5,036 nt of DNA, from positions 1-5,036 of the forward strand of contig DFQC01000023.1 of the NCBI GenBank assembly GCA_002377585.1, read 5' to 3'. Below, one piece after another: positions 1 to 5,036 of this stretch (positions are counted from its first letter, which is position 1; each line of letters starts with the position of its first letter). Source of the stretch: Anaerolineales bacterium UBA3499. Its GTDB lineage: Bacteria; Chloroflexota; Anaerolineae; Anaerolineales; UBA11657. A program made the translations under genes and the position numbers. Below the pieces are notes generated by a model. The model searched no databases. It saw only the letters and a program-made list of their open reading frames with translations, and was not told where the DNA came from.

Positions 1-195
1 ATATCGCGCGCATGCAATGGCATTTCCTTGAATAACGAAATCTAAATCAATAACTGGATTATTGAGAATTGTTGCACGTATAGCGCCACCTACTAACCAT
101 ATGTTAGCAAAATCATCTTTTTTGAAGTTTTTTGAAACTTGATGATATATATCTGGCAAGCGTATATCAGTTGGAATGGATTTTAATGAGTTCAT
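1..195 (-). CDS. CCA-adding enzyme / poly(A) polymerase family nucleotidyltransferase, N-terminal fragment
   Basis: Reverse-strand reading from ATG at 195 gives 65 residues, open to the left edge, so only the N-terminus is present (family members are usually about 400 residues or more). The fragment carries the class II nucleotidyltransferase signature: W33-LVGGAIR (33-40) followed by DLD (D50, D52), the expected pair of metal-binding aspartates, then FVIQGNA. The family adds CCA, or A residues, to tRNA 3' ends in the cytoplasm. The usual Asp after GGxxR is Ala here (A41). The frame is open upstream as far as a TAG near the end of hpt, and GTG at 204 is an alternative start. No Shine-Dalgarno sequence is seen before either. 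It lies 52 bases after hpt on the same strand and is probably cotranscribed. Whether it is a true CCA-adding enzyme, an A-adding enzyme or a poly(A) polymerase cannot be told from this fragment. Confidence 0.82.
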   Translation of the reverse strand, partial: MNSLKSIPTDIRLPDIYHQVSKNFKKDDFANIWLVGGAIRATILNNPVIDLDFVIQGNAIACARY

Positions 196-247
196 TAACG
201 GCACAGTTATAAGTTGGTTGTTATTCTTTGGAGTATCAGCTTTGTTG

Positions 248-802
248 TTATTTGCGTGCTACACCAATGTATGGTAGATTGCGCCAGTGGCCATCTTGAT
301 CATCTAGTCCATAACCTACTACAAATTTATCCGGAATTTGAAACCCTACATAGTCGATATTTACTTCGACCTCACGGCGTTCGTGTTTGTCTAAAAGTGT
401 ACAAACTCGTAAACTTCTTGGTGAACGACTATTAAGCAGTTCGAGTACTTGTCTAAGCGTATAACCAGTATCTACTATATCTTCAACTAAGAGTACGTTC
501 ATATCCTCTATATCAGTAAGTAAGTCCATTGTAATCCGTACTCTTCCTTCCGATTTAGTTCTGCCATCTATGTATGATGAAACTGCCATAAAGTCAATAA
601 GATGAGGTATTGGAATATTTCGCATTAAGTCTGTTAGAAAGACTACCCCACCCCTCAAAATACACACCATCAGCAGGTCTTGATTTTGATAATCTCTTGT
701 AATGTCTTTAGCCAATTCGGTAATACGTGTTTGTAGAGTTTTAGGGTCAATTAGTGTATCAATATCATTGTTAGTGACCGTGTATAGTAGTGGATTGTCC
801 AT
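248..802 (-). CDS. hpt: Hypoxanthine (guanine) phosphoribosyltransferase
   Basis: This 184-residue protein has the normal length for bacterial HPRT. The enzyme makes IMP or GMP from hypoxanthine or guanine plus PRPP in cytoplasmic purine salvage. Visible signatures in order: the pyrophosphate-binding loop LRGG (49-52), the flexible catalytic loop around SSYIDG (75-80), the PRPP-binding motif VLLVEDIVDTGYTL (103-116) with acidic pair E107/D108 and D111-T112-G113, and the purine-recognition end VGFQIPDKFVVGYGLD (152-167) followed by RNLPYIGV. The segment after GLD reads DQDGHW, where many homologues have Tyr residues, a mild variation. The start is ATG at 802, with no recognisable ribosome site upstream. 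It sits 21 bases after tdk and 52 bases before the CCA-type gene, consistent with a salvage operon transcribed from the promoter upstream of tdk. Confidence 0.95.
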   Translation of the reverse strand: MDNPLLYTVTNNDIDTLIDPKTLQTRITELAKDITRDYQNQDLLMVCILRGGVVFLTDLMRNIPIPHLIDFMAVSSYIDGRTKSEGRVRITMDLLTDIEDMNVLLVEDIVDTGYTLRQVLELLNSRSPRSLRVCTLLDKHERREVEVNIDYVGFQIPDKFVVGYGLDDQDGHWRNLPYIGVARK

Positions 803-823
803 TTTGTAGATATTTAATGCAGT

Positions 824-1414
824 CTAGATATTTTTGTGTGGTACATCATGATGTATACGACATCGTGCTTCATAGCTTTCGCTCCCACCAACTGCTACAG
901 TCGGTTCTTCAAAATATGCTGGTCTACCATCTATCATTCTTTGAGTACGAGATGCATCCTTTCCACATACAACGCATATAGCGTGTAGCTTACTAACCTG
1001 TTCGGCCAGCGCTAAGATTATTGGCATTGGACCAAAAGGGTCTCCGCGAAAATCTTGATCAAGACCAGCCACTATCACGCGGATACCTTGACTAGCCAAT
1101 ATAGTGCATACTTCTGTTAGCCCGTCATCAAAGAATTGAGCCTCGTCGACTGCAACAACATTGGTTTTGTCATCAAGTTTTTCTAGTATTTCTGTGCTAC
1201 TGTCAACTGGTGTTGCCGTGAAATTAGCACCTGCATGCGAGGTTACTTTGTCTGTCCCGTATCGGTGGTCAAGCTTAGGTTTGAAAACTTGGACATTCTG
1301 TTTTGCAATAGTAGCACGCCTAATTCTACGCAAAAGTTCCTCTGTTTTGCCACTAAACATGGATCCAGTGACGACCTCAACCCATCCATTGTTATCAGAT
1401 ATATATGTGTTCAT
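824..1414 (-). CDS. tdk: Thymidine kinase, type II (TK1-like)
   Basis: This 196-residue protein matches the usual bacterial type II thymidine kinase length. It phosphorylates thymidine to dTMP with ATP in pyrimidine salvage; such enzymes are tetrameric and feedback-inhibited by dTTP. Visible motifs: Walker A GSMFSGKT (17-24), the Walker B/catalytic segment VAVDEAQFF (88-95, with E91 as the expected catalytic base), AGLDQDFRG (116-124), and a zinc site formed by C147-x2-C150 with C185-x2-H188. The thymidine-binding lasso is around GGSESYEARC (176-185). All key residues are intact. It is the first gene of the leftward cluster tdk-hpt-cca and has a good TATAAT box about 44 bases upstream. The leader ending in acgtaaa has no Shine-Dalgarno sequence, so the ATG is chosen because it gives the standard N-terminus just before the P-loop. 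Confidence 0.96.
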   Translation of the reverse strand: MNTYISDNNGWVEVVTGSMFSGKTEELLRRIRRATIAKQNVQVFKPKLDHRYGTDKVTSHAGANFTATPVDSSTEILEKLDDKTNVVAVDEAQFFDDGLTEVCTILASQGIRVIVAGLDQDFRGDPFGPMPIILALAEQVSKLHAICVVCGKDASRTQRMIDGRPAYFEEPTVAVGGSESYEARCRIHHDVPHKNI

Positions 1415-1457
1415 TTTACGTAACTTTAATGTATAAAAATTGTTTAGTTATATAGCG

Positions 1458-1463
1458 ATTATA
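1458..1463 (-). promoter_or_regulatory. Putative -10 box of the tdk-hpt-cca promoter
   Basis: The reverse strand reads TGTATAATCG here, a perfect TATAAT preceded directly by TG. Transcription would begin near 1451, giving a leader of about 37 bases to the tdk ATG at 1414. No good -35 hexamer is visible at 16-18 bases (best about three of six matches), so the promoter may rely on the -10 region or on an activator. Its 5' edge overlaps the palindrome at 1462-1476. Confidence 0.5.
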
Positions 1464-1476
1464 CAGTAACACTGTA
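1462..1476. promoter_or_regulatory. Candidate operator: inverted repeat between divergent promoters
   Basis: TACAGT-AAC-ACTGTA is a perfect 6+6 inverted repeat with a 3-base centre. It overlaps the upstream edge of the leftward -10 box (1458-1463) and entirely covers the rightward -35-like hexamer (1466-1471). A dimeric regulator bound here could control both tdk and the ABC ATPase gene. The regulator is not identifiable from the window. In an AT-rich spacer a chance palindrome of this size is possible. Confidence 0.4.
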
Positions 1477-1494
1477 ATCAAAGTAATGTATAAT
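1466..1494 (+). promoter_or_regulatory. Putative promoter of the ABC ATPase gene
   Basis: A perfect TATAAT at 1489-1494 lies 17 bases after GTAACA (1466-1471), which matches four of six positions of TTGACA. Transcription would start near 1501, leaving a leader of about 35 bases with a strong ribosome site before ATG 1536. The 10-mer TAATGTATAA around this -10 box also occurs at 1427-1436, where TATAAA (1432-1437) might be a weaker additional -10. Confidence 0.55.
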
Positions 1495-1523
1495 GTCTTG
1501 GTTGTTGGAATTGTCGGGATACT

Positions 1524-1530
1524 AGGAGGT
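1524..1530 (+). promoter_or_regulatory. Strong Shine-Dalgarno site for the ABC ATPase
   Basis: AGGAGGT ends five bases before ATG 1536, a near-ideal match to the 16S rRNA 3' end. It fixes the start codon. It is the only strong ribosome site at any gene start in this window. Confidence 0.85.
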
Positions 1531-1535
1531 AGAGG

Positions 1536-2639
1536 ATGGCATCAGTAACATACCAAAACGTCACTAAGGATTTCGGAGAGGTGATTGCAGTTAACGATCT
1601 TTCAATCCATGTAGAGGATCAGGAATTTCTCGTTCTAGTGGGTCCTTCAGGTTGTGGCAAAACCACTGCTTTGAGACTTTTAGCAGGTCTTGAGGAAACA
1701 ACAGGTGGAACTATTTCAATTGGTGATAGAGTCGTCAATGAAGTAGCTCCTAAAGATCGAGATATTGCGATGGTTTTTCAATCATATGCGTTGTACCCGC
1801 ACATGACCGTATTTGACAATATGGCGTTCGGTCTAAAACTTCGCAAAGTACCAAAACCGGAAATTAAGGAAAGAGTAACTGCTGCAGCTGAGATTTTGGG
1901 TATTGAGATGTTAATGAACCGTAAGCCTAAACAATTATCAGGTGGTCAACGGCAACGCGTTGCGGTGGGCCGGGCAATTGTCCGTGATCCGGCAGTTTTC
2001 TTGTTTGATGAGCCATTATCAAATCTTGATGCTAAATTAAGAGTTCAGACAAGAGCGGAGATATCGAAATTACATCAAAGATTGCAATCTACTTTCATTT
2101 ATGTTACACATGATCAAGTTGAAGCTATGACAATGGCAACACGAATAGCAGTTATGAGCGATGGTATATTGCAACAGATTGATAGTCCACAAGAACTTTA
2201 TGACAACCCAACCAACATGTTTGTCGCAGGCTTTATAGGTTCACCAAGCATGAATTTTGGGGAAGCCAAGATAGCTAAAATGAATGGGGACATAATAGTA
2301 GATACAGGCGATACTGCATTGACGGTTCCTAGTGAGCAAAGAGATGTGTATGCAAATCATATAGGGAACGAAGTTGTATATGGTCTTCGTCCAGAAGATA
2401 TACATGATCCTAAATTTACTCCACCTGGCGTAACAAACCAATCTCTTATTGAGGCAAAAGTTGATGTCATGGAGATGATGGGCAACGAAGTCTTTCTTTA
2501 TCTGAAAGTTAGTGATAGCACCATGATTGCGAGAGTTGATCCACGTACTGACTATAAGGTTGGAGATACAGTGCAAGTTGCAGGCAATACAGACAACTTG
2601 CATATCTTTGATAAAGCTACTGAGATCGCAATACGCTAA
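1536..2639 (+). CDS. Sugar-type ABC transporter ATP-binding protein (UgpC/MsmK/MalK family)
   Basis: This 367-residue protein has the typical length of CUT1-class importer ATPases. It hydrolyses ATP at the inner face of the membrane to drive uptake of sugars or glycerol-3-phosphate with two permeases and a binding protein. Nucleotide-binding domain (1-235): Walker A GPSGCGKTT (36-44), Q-loop Q82 in FQSYALYPHMTV, signature LSGGQ (134-138), Walker B VFLFDEP (154-160, E159 catalytic), D-loop SNLD (162-165) and switch H192 in YVTHDQVEAMT. The C-terminal TOBE/regulatory domain (about 240-360) includes YGLRPEDIH (282-290) and ends LHIFD (355-359). No permease or binding-protein gene lies beside it: the left neighbour is divergent tdk and the right neighbour is apgM. 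It is therefore an orphan ATPase that may serve several transporters, as MsmX and MsiK do. Substrate cannot be assigned; UgpC is a subfamily label only. Confidence 0.93.
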   Translation: MASVTYQNVTKDFGEVIAVNDLSIHVEDQEFLVLVGPSGCGKTTALRLLAGLEETTGGTISIGDRVVNEVAPKDRDIAMVFQSYALYPHMTVFDNMAFGLKLRKVPKPEIKERVTAAAEILGIEMLMNRKPKQLSGGQRQRVAVGRAIVRDPAVFLFDEPLSNLDAKLRVQTRAEISKLHQRLQSTFIYVTHDQVEAMTMATRIAVMSDGILQQIDSPQELYDNPTNMFVAGFIGSPSMNFGEAKIAKMNGDIIVDTGDTALTVPSEQRDVYANHIGNEVVYGLRPEDIHDPKFTPPGVTNQSLIEAKVDVMEMMGNEVFLYLKVSDSTMIARVDPRTDYKVGDTVQVAGNTDNLHIFDKATEIAIR

Positions 2640-2675
2640 TTTATTTGTCACTAGATATTTTGAGTTGGAATCTTC

Positions 2676-2705
2676 AAGGGTAGGCAATAGCCTACCCTTA
2701 ACTTT
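2676..2705 (+). terminator. Hairpin after the ABC ATPase gene, probable weak terminator
   Basis: AAGGGTAGGC (2676-2685), loop AATA, and GCCTACCCTT (2690-2699) form a perfect 10-bp stem 37 bases after the stop codon. The tail AACTTTAACTT is only moderately T-rich, so termination may be partial. Complete termination would leave apgM needing a promoter, and none is obvious in the short spacer, so read-through or transcript processing is plausible. The other side of the stem has no T-tract, so it works for rightward transcription only. Confidence 0.6.
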
Positions 2706-2724
2706 AACTTAATGGGTGCCTGTA

Positions 2725-3933
2725 ATGACCATAATTGATTCGTTAGTCAAAACTAATAATACCAAAATAATTATGTTGGTATTGGATGGGCTTGGCGGAC
2801 TTCCGAATGATTTCAATGGTAAGACTGAGCTAGAACAAGCTGTTACTCCACACTTAGATAATATTGCTAAAGAAGGTGTCTTGGGTCAAGTAATTCCTGT
2901 ACAAACAGGAGTTACACCAGGTTCTGGTCCTGCGCACTTGGCCTTGTTTGGTTATGATCCATTGAATGTGGATATTGGGCGCGGCATATTAGAAGCATAT
3001 GGTGTAGGGATGCAAGTAAGGGAAAAAGATGTAGCCATCCGCGGCAATTTTTGTACAGTTGACAAGAATGGAATAGTGACTGATCGCAGGGCTGGAAGGA
3101 TTACTGATGAGATGGCTAAGCCATTGGTCAAACTTTTAGCAGAAATCAAAATTGATGGCTTAAGCATTGATATTCGTCATGTGAATCAATATAGATTCGC
3201 AATGGTCTTGCGTGGCGACGGTTTAAGTGCTAATTTAGACGATACTGATCCGCAAGAAATTGGAGTGCGTACACTCGATCCTAAACCTAACTCAGAAAGC
3301 GCAAAGCACACTGCAGACCTTATAAAAAAGTGGATTGTAGAGGCGCGTCAAGTGCTTGGTGGTTACGAAAATGCTAACATGGTGACTCTGCGCGGATATT
3401 CGCATAATCCAGGATTAAAGTCGTTCGGCGAACGTTATCAGCTTTCTGCTGGTTGTGTAGCAGTATATCCGATGTATAGAGGTATAGCGAGATTGGTTGG
3501 GATGGAAACCATTGAGTTTGATGGTGTGAGCCCTGTAGATCAATTTAGTACTGGAAAAAGAGTAATTAATAGCAATGATTATGACTTTCTGTTTGTGCAT
3601 GTCAAACAAACTGATAGTTATGGCGAAGATGGTAATTATGATAAAAAAGTAAACGCAATTGAGGAAGTAGATAAAGCCATATCAACCTTGATGCAAGCCA
3701 ACCCCGATGTACTAGTTGTTACGGGAGATCACTCTACTCCTTCAAGAATGCAGGCGCATTCATGGCATCCAGTACCTTTTTTGCTATGGGCTCCAGAAAC
3801 AGTGAGGCAAGATCAGGCAAACCAATTTGGGGAGACGGAATGTTTGTCAGGTGGTCTCGGTACTATGCACGCAAAGGACATAATGTCTATGATCCTAGCT
3901 CATTCAGGCAGATTAAAGAAATATGGCGCCTAG
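2725..3933 (+). CDS. apgM: Archaeal-type 2,3-bisphosphoglycerate-independent phosphoglycerate mutase
   Basis: The protein has 402 residues from ATG 2725, within the usual ApgM size. It interconverts 3- and 2-phosphoglycerate in glycolysis/gluconeogenesis and belongs to the alkaline phosphatase superfamily. Numbering from GTG 2716, the visible metal and catalytic motifs are LVLDGLGG (D24), TPGSGPAHLALFGYDP with phosphorylated serine S70 and H74, VHVKQTDSYGEDG (D300), TGDHSTP (D338, H339) and AHSWHPVP (H348). E304 lies where archaeal ApgM typically has His in the TDEAGHDGD motif, perhaps a subfamily trait. I prefer ATG 2725 over GTG 2716 because GGGTG (2714-2718) lies six bases before it, a weak Shine-Dalgarno match. 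It follows the ABC ATPase by 85 bases across a hairpin. Its TAG stop overlaps the stop of the convergent membrane-protein gene. Related bacterial proteins have been labelled 'proposed homoserine kinase', but no threonine genes are nearby to support that. Confidence 0.9.
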   Translation: MTIIDSLVKTNNTKIIMLVLDGLGGLPNDFNGKTELEQAVTPHLDNIAKEGVLGQVIPVQTGVTPGSGPAHLALFGYDPLNVDIGRGILEAYGVGMQVREKDVAIRGNFCTVDKNGIVTDRRAGRITDEMAKPLVKLLAEIKIDGLSIDIRHVNQYRFAMVLRGDGLSANLDDTDPQEIGVRTLDPKPNSESAKHTADLIKKWIVEARQVLGGYENANMVTLRGYSHNPGLKSFGERYQLSAGCVAVYPMYRGIARLVGMETIEFDGVSPVDQFSTGKRVINSNDYDFLFVHVKQTDSYGEDGNYDKKVNAIEEVDKAISTLMQANPDVLVVTGDHSTPSRMQAHSWHPVPFLLWAPETVRQDQANQFGETECLSGGLGTMHAKDIMSMILAHSGRLKKYGA

Positions 3934-3943
3934 GTAAACCTAG
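3930..3943. repeat. 14-base palindrome at the convergent gene ends
   Basis: CTAGGT-AA-ACCTAG is a perfect inverted repeat starting at the shared CTAG stop tetranucleotide. It could form a 5-bp stem with a TAAA loop in either transcript, but no T-tract follows on either side, so calling it a terminator would be speculative. On the minus strand the repeat codes for the last residues of the DUF1461 protein. Confidence 0.35.
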
Positions 3944-4580
3944 CAGCCCACCATAGTAGCACACCTTCAAATAATGATGCTCCTGCTATGTAAGTTGCAA
4001 CATCAGACCAAAATTTTGGTGGGAATAGTCGTATTAGCATATCAGTGTAGCTAAATGTCCAGGTTCCAGATTCGAAAAACATTTGATGGAAAGTCGTAAA
4101 AAAACTATCGAAATTAATTAATATATACGCTAGTAGGCAAATGATACTCACAACAATAATTCCAGCTCCATAACTCAATGATTTCTTTATGATAATATCA
4201 GTATTAGGCTTCAAACCTAACCATACAAATGCACTGATTACCATAAAAACAGATAACCTCCATAATCCGAGCGCTCTTCCCACGACAAGTTTCACATCTT
4301 CCATATGACGCAGCTCACGTTCCGTGTATAGAGGATTTCCATTAATATCTCGGTCTTGAGTTAAATATGATATGTCGGATGAATTGACTAAGTACATTAT
4401 GGCTCGATTAGCCAATTTTAGTCGCGTTTGATTGTCCATTCCCTGAGGATCCGTTGGAAATCCTGCCCTACTATATTCGTATTGTGGGAACCACGGATTA
4501 ATAAAAATACGTAAATTGCTTAGTACAACCGCAAACGGCAAGAATAATATAAGAATTGACGACAGAATTGAATTTGACAT
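3930..4580 (-). CDS. DUF1461-family integral membrane protein (TIGR01906-like)
   Basis: This 216-residue protein is recognised as DUF1461 from RELRHMEDVK (88-97) and the strong motif FHQMFFESGTWTFSYTD (164-180) followed by MLIRLFPPKFW (181-191). The molecular function of the family is unknown. Four hydrophobic segments are visible: about 5-24, 105-124, 135-157 and 194-213. If the N-terminus is cytoplasmic, the long loop 25-104 and the conserved loop 158-193 both face outwards, placing the invariant motifs on the outer surface. The start ATG 4580 follows an A-rich leader without a Shine-Dalgarno sequence, but it gives a sensible first helix. It is downstream of purH on the same strand with a 122-base spacer containing its own likely promoter, and it converges on apgM with a 4-base overlap. 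An enzymatic role is possible but unsupported. Confidence 0.85.
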   Translation of the reverse strand: MSNSILSSILILFLPFAVVLSNLRIFINPWFPQYEYSRAGFPTDPQGMDNQTRLKLANRAIMYLVNSSDISYLTQDRDINGNPLYTERELRHMEDVKLVVGRALGLWRLSVFMVISAFVWLGLKPNTDIIIKKSLSYGAGIIVVSIICLLAYILINFDSFFTTFHQMFFESGTWTFSYTDMLIRLFPPKFWSDVATYIAGASLFEGVLLWWAARFT

Positions 4581-4609
4581 GTGTTTTTTTGTTTTATTGG
4601 TTAATGTTC

Positions 4610-4626
4610 GTGGTATTTTATGCCTA
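4610..4626 (-). repeat. Short direct repeat, copy 1
   Basis: On the minus strand it reads TAGGCATAAAATACCAC, one mismatch from copy 2 at 4696-4712. It sits at the expected transcription start of the DUF1461 promoter, just after the TATAAT at 4632-4637, where a repressor could bind. Confidence 0.5.
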
Positions 4627-4631
4627 TACGC

Positions 4632-4637
4632 ATTATA
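4632..4637 (-). promoter_or_regulatory. Putative -10 box for the DUF1461 gene
   Basis: The reverse strand carries a perfect TATAAT (in ACTATAATGCG) about 52 bases before ATG 4580, giving an expected start near 4625 and a leader of about 45 bases. No convincing -35 hexamer is seen at 16-18 bases, so the assignment rests on the -10 box and its position in the purH-DUF1461 spacer. Confidence 0.4.
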
Positions 4638-4673
4638 GTAAGTGCACGAACTAAGCTATTGCCTCATTTCTTA

Positions 4674-4685
4674 GTATTTAGCCTA
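4674..4685 (-). repeat. Short direct repeat, degenerate copy 3
   Basis: The minus strand reads TAGGCTAAATAC, equal to the core of the other two copies with two bases missing after TAGGC. It lies 22 bases (about two helical turns) from copy 2, start to start. Being short and degenerate, it may be chance. Confidence 0.3.
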
Positions 4686-4695
4686 CATAGATTTA

Positions 4696-4712
4696 GTGGT
4701 ATTTAATGCCTA
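4696..4712 (-). repeat. Short direct repeat, copy 2, spanning the purH stop codon
   Basis: The minus strand reads TAGGCATTAAATACCAC. It starts inside the last purH codons (...R-H-stop) and runs past the TAA at 4703-4705. It is 86 bases from copy 1, start to start, on the same strand, with 16 of 17 bases identical. Confidence 0.5.
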
Positions 4713-5036
4713 AAATGGCGTTTTCCTGTGTGTATCATTGCCATTCCACGTTGGTTCACAACGTCTAGTACTTCACCATCTCTAATTGAACCTCCTGGTT
4801 GTATTACGGCGGTAATCCCAGCTCTCGCGGCAGCATCAACTCCATCGGGGAACGGAAAAAATGCGTCAGATGCCATAACCGAACCATTCGCATTAGCTCC
4901 TGCCGACCTAATTGCTATCTCGACAGACTGTACTCTACTGGGTTGACCGCCACCAATACCTGTAGTAGCTAATTGCTTTGCTAGAACGATAGCATTAGAC
5001 TTTACATGTTTACATGCTTTCCACGCAAACAACAGG
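4703..5036 (-). CDS. purH: Bifunctional AICAR transformylase/IMP cyclohydrolase PurH, C-terminal fragment
   Basis: The reading frame is open to the right edge, giving the last 110 residues of a protein usually about 510-520 long, so no start is present; an apparent TTG start near 5032 is an internal Leu codon. PurH carries out the last two steps of de novo IMP synthesis, formylating AICAR with 10-formyl-THF and then cyclising FAICAR. This part belongs to the C-terminal transformylase domain. The visible signatures are FAWKACKHVKSNAIVLAK, whose Asn corresponds to a substrate-contacting Asn in the family, then GIGGGQPSRV, GSVMASDAFFPFPDG, GITAVIQPGGSIRD and the classic end TGKRHFRH. All the conserved blocks expected in this stretch are intact. 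Its product, IMP, is also the product of the hpt-encoded salvage enzyme. It is followed on the same strand by the DUF1461 gene. Confidence 0.95.
   Translation of the reverse strand, partial: LLFAWKACKHVKSNAIVLAKQLATTGIGGGQPSRVQSVEIAIRSAGANANGSVMASDAFFPFPDGVDAAARAGITAVIQPGGSIRDGEVLDVVNQRGMAMIHTGKRHFRH

Noticed and set aside
214..435. 73-residue plus-strand frame over the end of hpt
   Set aside because: It is the shadow of the HPRT purine-binding C-terminus on the other strand; the hydrophobic start is a by-product of antisense codons.
842..855. Perfect 14-base palindrome TACATCATGATGTA near the 3' end of tdk
   Set aside because: It lies in the conserved codons for His-His-Asp-Val of the zinc-site tail, so the protein sequence explains it. 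No promoter or T-tract is beside it.
1161..1436. 91-residue frame on the plus strand within tdk
   Set aside because: It is antisense to conserved thymidine kinase codons, has no recognisable motif and no ribosome site.
2241..2687. 148-residue open frame antisense to the ABC ATPase
   Set aside because: It is the reverse shadow of a well-supported ATPase gene. The translation has no family signature and its composition is unlike a real protein.
2716..2724. GTG start for apgM three codons upstream of ATG 2725
   Set aside because: It is possible, but the only Shine-Dalgarno-like bases (GGGTG, 2714-2718) overlap it and are correctly spaced for ATG 2725 instead.
4582..4600. T-rich run on the plus strand resembling a terminator tail
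   Set aside because: No gene runs rightwards into it and no stem precedes it. It is the A-rich leader of the DUF1461 gene seen from the other strand.
4728..4946. 72-residue plus-strand frame inside purH
   Set aside because: It is antisense to the strongly conserved PurH C-terminus, with no start signals.

Overview
The window is ordinary bacterial chromosome with an AT-rich composition (about 60% A+T by eye). It is densely packed with housekeeping and salvage genes, and I see no mobile element, CRISPR array, rRNA or tRNA. Seven protein genes can be supported, two of them cut by the window edges. The mix of a UgpC/MsmK-type ABC ATPase, an archaeal-type phosphoglycerate mutase (ApgM), a DUF1461 membrane protein and bacterial PurH, HPRT and type II thymidine kinase would fit a free-living bacterium. 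A low-GC Chloroflexota member (for example SAR202/Dehalococcoidia-like) is a possibility, but this is a low-confidence guess from family content, not a demonstrated placement.

Left block (1-1414, all minus strand): thymidine kinase (tdk), then hypoxanthine phosphoribosyltransferase (hpt), then the N-terminus of a CCA-adding/poly(A) polymerase-type nucleotidyltransferase running off the left edge. Gaps of 21 and 52 bases suggest one transcription unit read leftwards, devoted to nucleoside/base salvage with a tRNA-processing enzyme attached.

Centre (1415-1535): a compact divergent promoter region. Each strand carries a TGTATAAT -10 box, and a 15-base palindrome, TACAGT-AAC-ACTGTA, lies where the two promoters meet. 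It is a candidate shared operator and the most interesting regulatory signal here. Rightwards it leads, through a strong AGGAGGT ribosome site, into an orphan sugar-type ABC ATPase (1536-2639). A 10-bp hairpin follows, then ApgM (2725-3933).

Right block (3930-5036, minus strand): the C-terminal 110 residues of PurH enter from the right edge. A 122-base spacer follows, with a putative promoter and three copies of a short repeat, and then a four-helix DUF1461 membrane protein. The DUF1461 gene converges on apgM so tightly that one CTAG tetranucleotide supplies both stop codons.

Functionally, the genes cover nucleotide supply (tdk, hpt, purH), glycolysis (apgM) and sugar import energetics (the ABC ATPase). 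I did not find a convincing undescribed system. The items worth following are the shared palindrome in the divergent promoter, the repeat family around the purH/DUF1461 spacer, the ApgM metal-site substitution and the absence of Shine-Dalgarno sequences at all the minus-strand starts.
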